Shown here one piece after another: positions 6,871 to 13,343 of a stretch of 27,908 bases of DNA. The stretch's first letter is position 1, and every line of letters begins with the position of its first letter. This DNA is from an uncultured Clostridia bacterium (GTDB lineage: Bacteria > Bacillota > Clostridia > Oscillospirales > Oscillospiraceae): the NCBI GenBank assembly GCA_937915065.1, contig CALDMR010000019.1, positions 1 through 27,908 of the forward strand. Reading direction: 5' to 3'. The notes under the pieces are model-generated. The model saw nothing but the letters and a program-made list of their open reading frames with translations, searched no databases and was not told the origin of the DNA. A program made the position numbers and the translations under genes.

Positions 6871-7740
6871 ATGGCAAACATCATCGCAATTACAGACCTG
6901 TCCGTCCCGGAGTTGGCCGTTTTTTCCCGGCTGACCGAGGCCCAGCTGCGCAGCCGGGTGGAACCTGAAAAAGGCGTTTTCATCGCAGAAAGCCCCAAGG
7001 TCATCGCCCGGGCCCTGGACGCGGGCTGCACTCCCCTCTCCCTGCTGATGGAGCGCAGGCACATCGACGGCCAGGGCCGCGAGATCATTGACCGCTGCGG
7101 CGAAATCCCCGTATATACCGCCGAGCGGGAGGTGCTGGCCACCCTGACCGGCTATCAGCTCACCCGGGGCATTTTGTGCGCCATGCGCAGACCTACGGTT
7201 CAAACTGTGGAATCGGTTTGCAGCAATGCCCACCGCGTGGCCGTTCTGGAGGGGATCGTGGATTCCACCAACATCGGCGCCATCTTCCGCTCTGCCGCCG
7301 CGCTGCATATGGACGCTGTGCTGCTGACGCCCACCTGCTGTGATCCCCTGTGCCGCCGGGCCGTGCGGGTGAGCATGGGCACCGTGTTTCAGATCCCCTG
7401 GGCCCGTCTGGGCGATACTGCCGCCCAATGGCCCCAACCGGGACTGACCCGCCTGCAAGCCTTGGGCTTCAAAACCGCCGCCATGGCCCTGAGCGATGAC
7501 TCTGTCCCCATCGACGATCCGCAGCTCATGGCCGAGGACAAGCTGGCCATTGTACTGGGCACCGAAGGGGACGGTTTATCGCAGCACACTATCGCCGCCT
7601 GCGACTATACCGTGCGTATCCCCATGTCTCACGAGGTGGACTCGCTGAATGTAGCCGCTGCCAGCGCCGTTGCCTTTTGGCAGCTGCGGCCCCAACAAGG
7701 CCAAAAGCCGCGTTATCACGCACCTTTCCGGCTATTTTAA
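6871..7740 (+). CDS. TrmH/SpoU-family RNA 2'-O-methyltransferase
   Basis: Transfers a methyl group from S-adenosylmethionine to a ribose 2'-oxygen of tRNA or rRNA; the target nucleotide is unknown. The 289-residue protein has an N-terminal substrate-binding region (1-115) and a C-terminal knotted SPOUT domain. The three SpoU motifs are clear: NIGAIFRSA (134-142, with catalytic-type Arg140), VLGTEGDGLS (228-237), and IPMSHEVDSLNVAAASA (250-266). The open frame extends further upstream, but only the ATG at 6871 has a ribosome site (GAGGAG, 7 bases) and lies downstream of the predicted promoter. It appears monocistronic. I see no hairpin terminator before the next promoter at 7763. Confidence 0.92.
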   Translation: MANIIAITDLSVPELAVFSRLTEAQLRSRVEPEKGVFIAESPKVIARALDAGCTPLSLLMERRHIDGQGREIIDRCGEIPVYTAEREVLATLTGYQLTRGILCAMRRPTVQTVESVCSNAHRVAVLEGIVDSTNIGAIFRSAAALHMDAVLLTPTCCDPLCRRAVRVSMGTVFQIPWARLGDTAAQWPQPGLTRLQALGFKTAAMALSDDSVPIDDPQLMAEDKLAIVLGTEGDGLSQHTIAACDYTVRIPMSHEVDSLNVAAASAVAFWQLRPQQGQKPRYHAPFRLF

Positions 7741-7762
7741 GCAGACTTTTTCCACCAGGGAA

Positions 7763-7791
7763 TTGACAGTCGGCCCTTTGGCAGGTATTCT
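7763..7791 (+). promoter_or_regulatory. Predicted sigma-A promoter of the zinc-ribbon gene
   Basis: Consensus TTGACA (7763-7768), 17-base spacer, TATTCT (7786-7791). Transcription would begin near 7798, about 34 bases before the ATG, with GGGGGA (7818-7823) as ribosome site. Confidence 0.65.
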
Positions 7792-7831
7792 ATAAAAGCA
7801 ACAAATCTGATGTTTAAGGGGGAATTTTCCC

Positions 7832-9010
7832 ATGGCATATTGCCGTTTCTGCGGCGCTTCCCTGCCCAACGACGCCCGCTTTTGCCACATCTGCGGCAAA
7901 GAGGTCGCGCAGGCGCCCCACTGCCCCAACTGCGGGGCCACGCTGCCCGATGGCAGCAACTTTTGCAGCTTCTGCGGCACCGCCCTTTCCGCCGCTCCGG
8001 CGCCGCAGCAGGCGCCGCCCCGGCCCCAGGCCGCACCCCGCCAGGGCCGCCCGCCGGAGATGCCCCTTGGCGGCGGGCGCACCATCCGTATTCCGGCACC
8101 GGAGCGAACTGCGGTACAGCTCCCCACCGAGATCCCGCTCCCTGCCGCCGCGCCCGTTCCCGGCGTATCCGTTCCCGCTGTCACGAATCCCCATACCTTC
8201 ACCGGCTCCGTGCAGCGCTTTTTCGGCCCGAACGGAAGTTACTACTCCTTCCAGGGGCCCGGGATGTACGGCTACCTGGAACCTTTTTCCATGAACTACA
8301 CCGATGGCCAGGGCCCCCTGGTCAAATGCGGCGGGCGCTGGTACTATCACGCCGATTCCGCCGCCGAAAGCACTGAGATCCCGGCCCTGGAGGGGGCTCA
8401 GATCATCACCTCCACGCCCGACGGCATGTATGTTTATCTCGCCCCCACCATCTATTTCGTCTCGCCTGACGGCGCCATGCGCCCCTTTATGGAGGCGGCA
8501 GAAACCCTGACCGACATGGTGTGCTACCAAAGCTGGCTTTTCGTCACCTATCTCGGCCCCTTTGAAGAACAGGAGCAGAACCAGGGCGGCACCCTGTACC
8601 GTGACCGTTCCTATGTGATCGCCTATGACCGGGTGACCGGCGGCCCGTCAGCCATTTTGGAGCGATGTGCCGGCGTTTACTATATGGATGAAAACATCAT
8701 CATTCTCTGCGACCTGCTGGACAGCGGCGAGATCAGCCGCAATGTTTACCGCACCCCTGTGCGCGGATGGAGCGAAGCCGGGCTGCGCACCCTGGCCAAC
8801 TATGTGGGCCGCATCCGCGGCAGCACCCCCTTCTCCAAGGTGATCCTGGACAGCTGCGGCGGCCGGGGCAGCTGGAAAAATGCCGGCGAGTGCACCGCCA
8901 ACCTGCGCTGCTGCGACTGGCACAAAAAACGGTTGGGTTATCAGCAGAAAAGCGCCGTGGTCTGGCGGGACTTTTCCGGCCGCACCGCCGCCTCGGACAG
9001 CCCGTTATAA
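7832..9010 (+). CDS. Double-zinc-ribbon protein of unknown function
   Basis: I do not recognise a specific function. The 392-residue protein begins with two treble-clef-like zinc ribbons, Cys4/Cys7/Cys18/Cys21 and Cys31/Cys34/Cys45/Cys48. A Pro/Ala-rich linker spans about residues 53-125, and a C-terminal region of about 260 residues is rich in Tyr, Trp and Gly. That region has short strand-like modules (for example GGRWYYHAD and YVYLAPTIYFV) that could form a beta-propeller, though this is only an impression. No signal peptide or membrane segment is visible. The gene has its own promoter and ends just before a strong terminator, so it is monocistronic. Many Firmicutes have ribbon-plus-variable-domain proteins of unknown role. 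Confidence 0.8.
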   Translation: MAYCRFCGASLPNDARFCHICGKEVAQAPHCPNCGATLPDGSNFCSFCGTALSAAPAPQQAPPRPQAAPRQGRPPEMPLGGGRTIRIPAPERTAVQLPTEIPLPAAAPVPGVSVPAVTNPHTFTGSVQRFFGPNGSYYSFQGPGMYGYLEPFSMNYTDGQGPLVKCGGRWYYHADSAAESTEIPALEGAQIITSTPDGMYVYLAPTIYFVSPDGAMRPFMEAAETLTDMVCYQSWLFVTYLGPFEEQEQNQGGTLYRDRSYVIAYDRVTGGPSAILERCAGVYYMDENIIILCDLLDSGEISRNVYRTPVRGWSEAGLRTLANYVGRIRGSTPFSKVILDSCGGRGSWKNAGECTANLRCCDWHKKRLGYQQKSAVVWRDFSGRTAASDSPL

Positions 9011-9037
9011 CCGCAAACCAAACCGCAAAAATGCATT

Positions 9038-9076
9038 AAAAAGGACGCGCTGCAAAAATTGCAGCGCGTCCTTTTT
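9038..9076. terminator. Bidirectional Rho-independent terminator
   Basis: An 18-bp perfect stem (9038-9055 and 9059-9076, loop AAA) with a GGACGCGCTGCAA core flanked by A5 and T5. It therefore serves the zinc-ribbon gene on the plus strand and the converging LTA-synthase-family gene on the minus strand. Confidence 0.9.
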
Positions 9077-9084
9077 GTTGTTAT

Positions 9085-11220
9085 TCAATTCAGAAGGTTT
9101 TTGTCCAGCGTGAACAGCGTGTCCACCCGGTTTTGCTTATCCAGCAGATGGTTGTACTGCACCTTTCGGTAATCCTCGATCAACCCTGCATAGGGCGAAT
9201 CCTCATCGTCGATGCGGTACCACTGGCCTGCGTTGTCCATATACCCCACCGTTGTAATAATCGGCAGCGTTTTATACAGCTCCGCCAAGTACTGCTGATA
9301 GGCCGTCATAGGCAGATCTGCCGTTTCCAGCAGCAATGTAGCCAGATAGTTCAGACTGATCTCATTGACCGTTTTCTCTTCGATGTCATAGTTGGCCCAA
9401 ATCAGGAAAGGCGTGATATACATCTTCTGCTCTTCCTCCACCGTCAGCTGGCTCAGGGGCTTTCCATACAGTTCTTCATAAAATTCCTGCTCCACGGAGG
9501 GCTGATGATCGCCAAACATACAAATAACAGTAGGCTCTTCTACGGCACTATAATAATCAATCAGTTCTTTCAGCGCCTCATCCGAGCGCTTGATCAGGGA
9601 CAAATACTGATCCACCTTGGGATATTTCCCCTCCATGGCGCCCGTCAAATGCACATCCTGATCAAAATTGCTGTAAGAATACAGATAACCGGAATGGTTC
9701 TGCATGGTCACGTTGAACATGAAGAAGGGAGCGTCACCCGCCGCCTCGTTCTCTTCGTACATGGCGTTCACCCGGTCATAATCGAAAGAGTCGCTGACAT
9801 AGCGGCGCATGAAAACTTCCTGATCCGGATAGCGCTCACTGACGGCCTGGTGATACTTGCTGAAGTTCTTATCTGCCCGGTATTCCGATACGGCCGTTTC
9901 GCCCAGCACTGTGCCGATATCCGCAAAGCTGTCGAAGCCCAGGAAGGGATAAACGCTGTCGCGGCTCCAGTTGTCGCCGTAATAGGGATGGAAGGCCACT
10001 TTGTAATAGCCCAGCACATCCAGGGAAGACACCAGCGAGGGTTGAGGGCCCTTGACATAGGATTCATAGGCGCAGGAACCCGTGGGCAGGAAGGAAATCG
10101 AGTCGCCGGTCAAGAATTCAAACTCCGAGTTGGCCGTGCCGGCGCCGTAAACCGGCGCATGGACATAGCCCCGCACCGTATTCTCCGTCAGGGAACGCAG
10201 ATAGGGCAGATAATCCTGATTGGTTTCAAACTCACCCACCACGCTCAAATCAGAGAGGGTCTCATTCATCACGCAGATCACATTGGGCAGTTCTTTTTCC
10301 TCAACCTCGACTACATTTCCTGCTTCCGCATCGGGCAGCATATCCTCTACGATGCTGCTGGCGTTCTCCGCGCTGTAATCCTTGGGCTGCTGCACTTTCA
10401 AATATTTTGTGTTAATAACGAACTGAAACAGGGAACCCCGGTTGGTATAGCCCCGGGTTTGGTTGAAAAAGTCGGGCTTCATGCCGTTTTCTGCAAACCA
10501 GTCTGTGCGGTACAGCAGGCCGCAGAATAACAGCGCCGCCAACACGCCGCCAACACGCACCGTTCGCACGATCCGCTTGTCCGGATTTTCCATGCGCATC
10601 TTATGGGCCACCACCAGCAGCAGCACAAACAGCGCCGTGGACAGCACCACCTGGTTATCCGGCGCAATATTATAGCCGCCGGCCACCGTCATACCCGTTT
10701 TGGCACTGGCCAGATCCGCAGGGATAAAGGGCGTGCCGCGGAACTCCAGCACAAAGTGGTTGACCATGCCGAAAATGTAACAAAGGATATTCACCAATGT
10801 CACCGGCATATGGATATTGCCGGTAATTCCGAAAAACAGCAGGTACAGCACCAGAATAAACACATAATTCTGCACAAATACTGTGGGCGACCAGTTATAG
10901 ATAAAGGTGCCGTGCAGGAATTCCATCATACACAGGGTGGCCACAGGCAGCAGCAAAAACAGCAGGATCATAGCCCGCCGCTGGCGCTGCACAGCCTTTT
11001 CCCCGGTCCACTCCAAACAGATCAACTCCGCAGCACCGGCGCCCAAGGCCGCCAGAATGCTCCAAAGCAGCTGCAGCTTGCCCGCCACCACTTCCGGCAG
11101 GAAGAACTCCTGCAGCTGCGTGGCAATAAAGACGGCCAGCGCACCGCTGATGACCGCCGCCAGAAGCCTGGTTCGGTTGGTTGTATATACTTTTAAGCCA
11201 ATTTTTTCGCCGATGGACAT
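9085..11220 (-). CDS. LTA synthase family membrane sulfatase/phosphoglycerol transferase
   Basis: Membrane enzyme of the LtaS/phosphoglycerol-transferase sulfatase family, 711 residues. It probably adds glycerol-phosphate to a lipoteichoic-acid-like or membrane glycan polymer outside the cell. Hydrophobic segments at about 20-38, 50-69, 83-101, 115-133, 140-158, 192-207 and 224-237 precede an extracellular sulfatase-fold domain from about 310. Catalytic features match LtaS: metal-binding Glu320 (VMNET), nucleophile Thr362 in GAGTANSEFEF, and Asp571-His572 in FGDHQP. The start follows AAGGAG. Alkaline-phosphatase-type sulfatases also include phosphoethanolamine transferases, but the sequence around Thr362 favours the LtaS group. 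The gene is monocistronic, with an unusually structured upstream region. Confidence 0.88.
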   Translation of the reverse strand: MSIGEKIGLKVYTTNRTRLLAAVISGALAVFIATQLQEFFLPEVVAGKLQLLWSILAALGAGAAELICLEWTGEKAVQRQRRAMILLFLLLPVATLCMMEFLHGTFIYNWSPTVFVQNYVFILVLYLLFFGITGNIHMPVTLVNILCYIFGMVNHFVLEFRGTPFIPADLASAKTGMTVAGGYNIAPDNQVVLSTALFVLLLVVAHKMRMENPDKRIVRTVRVGGVLAALLFCGLLYRTDWFAENGMKPDFFNQTRGYTNRGSLFQFVINTKYLKVQQPKDYSAENASSIVEDMLPDAEAGNVVEVEEKELPNVICVMNETLSDLSVVGEFETNQDYLPYLRSLTENTVRGYVHAPVYGAGTANSEFEFLTGDSISFLPTGSCAYESYVKGPQPSLVSSLDVLGYYKVAFHPYYGDNWSRDSVYPFLGFDSFADIGTVLGETAVSEYRADKNFSKYHQAVSERYPDQEVFMRRYVSDSFDYDRVNAMYEENEAAGDAPFFMFNVTMQNHSGYLYSYSNFDQDVHLTGAMEGKYPKVDQYLSLIKRSDEALKELIDYYSAVEEPTVICMFGDHQPSVEQEFYEELYGKPLSQLTVEEEQKMYITPFLIWANYDIEEKTVNEISLNYLATLLLETADLPMTAYQQYLAELYKTLPIITTVGYMDNAGQWYRIDDEDSPYAGLIEDYRKVQYNHLLDKQNRVDTLFTLDKNLLN

Positions 11221-11260
11221 GGCTGATACTCCTTATGTAAAATTACCGGAAACAATCTCC

Positions 11261-11302
11261 CTCCTGCGCGGCGCGCAGGAGAAACGGCGTCCGGACGCCG
11301 TT
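11261..11302. repeat. Adjacent GC-rich inverted repeats before the LTA synthase gene
   Basis: First, CTCCTGCGC (11261-11269) and GCGCAGGAG (11273-11281) form a 9-bp stem with a 3-base loop. One base later, AACGGCGTCCGGACGCCGTT (11283-11302) is a perfect 20-base palindrome. Both would lie in the 5' leader of the minus-strand mRNA, ending about 40 bases before the start codon. Neither is followed by a U-run, so they are not simple terminators. Confidence 0.7.
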
Positions 11303-11307
11303 ATGTC

Positions 11308-11322
11308 TGTGATGATATCACA
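11308..11322. promoter_or_regulatory. Operator-like palindrome TGTGATGATATCACA
   Basis: A 15-base palindrome (6-bp arms, 3-base centre). It overlaps a possible minus-strand -10 box TATCAT (11312-11317), which has a weak TTGTTT -35 (11334-11339) at 16 bases spacing. This is a plausible repressor site; the regulator is unknown. Confidence 0.4.
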
Positions 11323-11404
11323 CCTTTTCGGAAAAACAAAGCGGCAAAGTCCTTAAGATTCCCTTAACACCGGCCCTTTTCCCCGCGTTTCGACAACATT
11401 CAAC

Positions 11405-11413
11405 AGTATACCA
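11405..11413 (-). promoter_or_regulatory. Predicted extended -10 promoter of the LTA synthase gene
   Basis: Minus-strand TGGTATACT is an extended -10 element without a good -35 box. The transcript would start near 11398, giving a leader of about 178 bases that includes both GC-rich inverted repeats. The TTTACA repeats lie about 50-70 bases upstream of this start, a suitable place for an activator. Confidence 0.45.
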
Positions 11414-11448
11414 TATTTGCAGGAAAGCGCTATATTCAGAATGTGGAA

Positions 11449-11468
11449 TTTACATTCTGTTTACATTC
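11449..11468. repeat. Tandem TTTACATTC repeats, 11-base period
   Basis: Two copies of TTTACATTC (11449-11457 and 11460-11468) lie one helical turn apart, giving TTTACA-N5-TTTACA. This spacing resembles PhoP-type binding boxes of Firmicutes, but only two units are present instead of the usual four. A further inverted AGAATGT/ACATTCT pair overlaps the first copy. Confidence 0.45.
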
Positions 11469-11555
11469 CTTTTTTTAGCAACTTTCCCACGCCCGCCCCT
11501 CTCCGGCAGTATATGCCTGTCCCTCTCCGCTCATTCCTCTTTTAACCCCCTCCCC

Positions 11556-11584
11556 TTGCAGCCTGCCGAATTTTGCTGTATAAT
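11556..11584 (+). promoter_or_regulatory. Predicted strong sigma-A promoter of the TSCPD gene
   Basis: TTGCAG (11556-11561), 17-base spacer, consensus TATAAT (11579-11584). The transcript would start near 11591, about 27 bases before the ATG. Confidence 0.75.
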
Positions 11585-11617
11585 ATCGAAGATCAAAACA
11601 AAAAGGAGTGCATATCT

Positions 11618-11872
11618 ATGATTTATACATATACCCCCAGCGGCGTTTGCTCCCGCCTGATGACCGTGGAAATTGAAAACGGCATGATCCAGCATATCGA
11701 CGTGCTCGGCGGCTGCAACGGCAACCTGAAAGGCATTGCCAGCCTGCTGCAGGGCATGCGTGTGGAAGATGCCATCGCCCGCATGGAGGGCATCCGCTGC
11801 GGCAACCGCCCCACTTCCTGCCCCGATCAGCTGTCTATCGCCTTGCGCCAGGCCCTGGAACAGGGCCGCTGA
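11618..11872 (+). CDS. Small four-cysteine TSCPD-domain protein (TIGR03905-like)
   Basis: An 84-residue protein matching the short TSCPD family common in Clostridia. The hallmarks are TPSGVCS (Cys11), GGCNGNLKGI (Cys33), IRCGNRPTSCPDQL (Cys61, Cys68) and a C-terminal helix. The four cysteines suggest a metal site. The same domain ends some B12-dependent ribonucleotide reductases, but the role of the stand-alone form is unknown. The ATG at 11618 follows AAGGAG by nine bases; the open frame extends 15 codons upstream without a ribosome site and past the predicted transcription start. With its own consensus promoter and strong terminator, it is monocistronic and probably well expressed. Confidence 0.85.
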   Translation: MIYTYTPSGVCSRLMTVEIENGMIQHIDVLGGCNGNLKGIASLLQGMRVEDAIARMEGIRCGNRPTSCPDQLSIALRQALEQGR

Positions 11873-11890
11873 TTTTTGTCCCAGCCATCG

Positions 11891-11923
11891 CCTGCCGGCC
11901 CTTATGGGCCGGCAGGTTTTTTT
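11891..11923 (+). terminator. Rho-independent terminator of the TSCPD gene
   Basis: An 11-bp GC-rich stem, CCTGCCGGCCC (11891-11901) and GGGCCGGCAGG (11906-11916), with loop TTAT, followed by seven T residues (11917-11923). Confidence 0.95.
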
Positions 11924-11938
11924 GCGCCCTTTTCAACA

Positions 11939-11966
11939 CACCCCTCTTCCCCCCTGCGCATAAACT
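11939..11966 (+). promoter_or_regulatory. Possible mother-cell (sigma-E/sigma-K) promoter of the cwlJ-gerQ pair
   Basis: CATAAACT (11959-11966) matches the sigma-E -10 consensus at seven of eight positions and carries the CATA core of sigma-K. CACC (11939-11942) lies 16 bases upstream, as a sigma-K -35 AC element would. The sigma-E -35 is not recognisable. No sigma-A promoter is seen here, which fits sporulation-specific expression, but the match is short. Confidence 0.3.
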
Positions 11967-12024
11967 GAAAGTGAAACAGGAGCCGCAGCGGCGCCCCCCT
12001 GTTTTTCAGAAAGCGAGGATGCGT

Positions 12025-12465
12025 ATGGCTTATACAGACCGCGAGCTTTTGGCCCGCCTGGTGCAGTGCGAAGCGGGTGGCGAAGGTGAAAACGGAATGA
12101 AAGCGGTGGCGAGCGTAGTGATGAACCGGGTCAACGCCGTGGGCGGGGAATATGCGCGGATCGGGCGCGGCCGCTTGCGGAACATTGTGTTCCAGCCCGG
12201 ACAGTTCGTCTGCGCTTCAGAATCCGAGGGCGGCGTGTACAACCCCCAGAATATTTACAATATGCGCCCCACGGAGGAGCACTACGCCGTCGCAGACTGG
12301 GCGTTGGCGGGCAACCGCCTGCCGGATCTGTCCCAGGCGCTGTGGTTTTATAACCCTTTCAGTCCCCAGTGCCGCGGACGGTTTCCCTCCAACGTCGGCT
12401 ACTTACAAACACGCATCGGCAACCACTGCTTTTACAATCCCACCGATGCGTATTATCAGACCTAA
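12025..12465 (+). CDS. cwlJ: CwlJ-like spore cortex-lytic hydrolase (SleB/Hydrolase_2 family)
   Basis: Degrades spore cortex peptidoglycan during germination. The protein has 146 residues and lacks both a signal peptide and a peptidoglycan-binding domain, as CwlJ does and SleB does not. The catalytic-type glutamate is in VQCEAGGEGENGMKAVASVV (Glu16), followed by NRV, and the C-terminal PSNVGYLQTRIGNHCFYNP region is typical of the family. I chose the ATG at 12025 because GCGAGG lies six bases upstream; ATG 12019 and GTG 11971 are alternatives with poorer sites. A gerQ-like gene follows after 21 bases, the order known from Bacillus subtilis, where GerQ is needed to place CwlJ in the coat. Mother-cell expression during sporulation is expected. 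Confidence 0.85.
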   Translation: MAYTDRELLARLVQCEAGGEGENGMKAVASVVMNRVNAVGGEYARIGRGRLRNIVFQPGQFVCASESEGGVYNPQNIYNMRPTEEHYAVADWALAGNRLPDLSQALWFYNPFSPQCRGRFPSNVGYLQTRIGNHCFYNPTDAYYQT

Positions 12466-12486
12466 GGAAACGGAGTGATTCATTCT

Positions 12487-12999
12487 ATGAACGAAACGCC
12501 AAGAGTCGGCCAAATCATGTATGATCCCTATGTGCGGGGCGCCCATGACCCATGGTCTTCTCCGCCGGAGAGCGCCGCCCCTTCCCCCGGGCAGAACGGC
12601 ACCGCCGCACAGCAGCCGGCCCCCGGCGCCGGCGCACCGTCCCCTTCCCAGGAGAACATCCCTTCAGACCGCTTTCAGCACGGGCTGAGCGACCAAATCA
12701 TCGGCAACCCCATTTCGGTGGAGGAAGCCTATCTGGGCTCCATGCAGGCCATGCTGGCCCGGGAGATCGGCGCCTACATCGGCGCTGTGTTCATCATCGG
12801 CACCGGCCAAATGCTCCGGGTGGAGGGGCGGCTTACGGAAGTGGGCAATAACTATATCGTAATTTATCAGCAGCCGCGCCAGATGTATGTCAGCTGCGAT
12901 CTGAACAGTCTGCGTTTCGTAGAGTTGTTTGAAAACAACCCCTCCGGCGCAGGCATCCAGAACTTCCAGGGACTGAGCGGAATTTCAAACGCTTTGTAA
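12487..12999 (+). CDS. gerQ: GerQ-like spore coat protein
   Basis: Probable spore coat protein needed to localise CwlJ. The 170-residue protein has a Pro/Ala/Gln-rich, apparently disordered N-terminal half (about 1-75). A folded C-terminal domain (about 77-150) begins SVEEAYLGSMQAMLAREIGA and includes YIVIYQQPRQMYV, resembling the GerQ domain. Glutamines in GerQ of Bacillus are cross-linked by transglutaminase; several glutamines occur in the N-terminal half here, but no transglutaminase gene is in the window. The start is uncertain: ATG 12487 has GGAG at 11 bases, and GTG 12475 has AAGGA at 6 bases and would add four residues. Position directly after the cwlJ-like gene strongly supports the call. 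Confidence 0.75.
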   Translation: MNETPRVGQIMYDPYVRGAHDPWSSPPESAAPSPGQNGTAAQQPAPGAGAPSPSQENIPSDRFQHGLSDQIIGNPISVEEAYLGSMQAMLAREIGAYIGAVFIIGTGQMLRVEGRLTEVGNNYIVIYQQPRQMYVSCDLNSLRFVELFENNPSGAGIQNFQGLSGISNAL

Positions 13000-13032
13000 C
13001 CGCCCGCCACCGGCGCGGGGCGCCGTAAATAT

Positions 13033-13061
13033 AAAAAAGGCTGCGTTTTAAACAAACGCAG
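13033..13061 (-). terminator. Rho-independent terminator, minus strand
   Basis: CTGCGTTT (13041-13048) and AAACGCAG (13054-13061) form an 8-bp stem. In minus-strand direction it is followed by GCC and six T residues (13033-13038). On the plus strand no T-run follows, so it is directional and does not serve gerQ. Confidence 0.75.
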
Positions 13062-13206
13062 TCGTAAACACATCGCCGGAGCGATATGGAATTTTTGGTC
13101 CCTCCGCCATTAGATCGCACGGTCATTCGACCGCAGCGGAGGGCAAGTTTTAAAAAGAGAGAGATAGGAGAAAATGATGGTTTCTGTACTGGTTTCCCTG
13201 AAGTAC
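13033..13206 (-). ncRNA. Candidate minus-strand small RNA
   Basis: On the minus strand an extended -10 element TGGTATGAT (13213-13221) is followed by a chain of stems: CTGTACT/AGTACAG (13184-13208); a larger CCCTCCGC/GCGGAGGG stem (13100-13143) enclosing CGGTC-ATTC-GACCG; ATCGC/GCGAT (13072-13085); and a terminator hairpin with a U6 tail (13033-13061). No open frame on this strand is convincing. I recognise no known RNA family; 6S, SRP and tmRNA signatures are missing. It could instead be the far 3' region of the folT mRNA. Confidence 0.35.
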
Positions 13207-13278
13207 AGCTATATCATACCATGCCCGGAGCAGGGAATGGTGACCAATTTGTATTTCTTTTTTGAACAAACTATGAAC

Positions 13279-13320
13279 GGCGCGGCTTCGTTTCCCTGGC
13301 GATGAAAACGAAGCCGCGCC
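13279..13320. terminator. GC-rich hairpin after folT
   Basis: A 15-bp perfect stem, GGCGCGGCTTCGTTT (13279-13293) and its complement (13306-13320), loop 12 bases. In plus direction it is followed by GTATTTTTC. In minus direction, 24 bases after the folT stop, the following sequence is only moderately U-rich. It is probably a terminator for folT and for any plus-strand transcript. Confidence 0.65.
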
Positions 13321-13343
13321 GTATTTTTCAAGCAAAAACGATC

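Larger units (their letters stand above)
11221..11617. other. Divergent intergenic region with palindromes and repeats
   Basis: A 397-base stretch without a gene, between the LTA-synthase-family gene (minus) and the TSCPD gene (plus). From left to right it holds a ribosome site, a 9-bp hairpin (11261-11281), a 20-base perfect palindrome (11283-11302), an operator-like palindrome (11308-11322), an extended -10 promoter (11405-11413), tandem TTTACATTC repeats (11449-11468), and the plus-strand promoter (11556-11584). The plus strand between 11470 and 11560 is pyrimidine-rich. Confidence 0.65.
13000..13343. other. Region between gerQ and folT without a convincing protein gene
   Basis: This 344-base stretch holds several stem-loops, a minus-strand terminator, a GC-rich hairpin after folT, and a plus-strand 42-codon open frame (13177-13305) with an AGGAG site. 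That frame runs into the hairpin arm and has no recognisable product. See the candidate small RNA entry. Confidence 0.5.

Noticed and set aside
9133..10530. Plus-strand open frame of 465 codons opposite the LTA-synthase-family gene
   Set aside because: Antisense to a clear catalytic domain, with His/Gln/Ile-rich composition typical of reverse-complement translation and no ribosome site.
11570..11617. Upstream extension of the TSCPD protein
   Set aside because: The first codons would precede or coincide with the predicted -10 box, and there is no ribosome site before them.
13174..13305. Possible 43-residue protein gene
   Set aside because: Good ribosome site, but no recognisable product and its 3' end is part of a hairpin; kept only as a finding.
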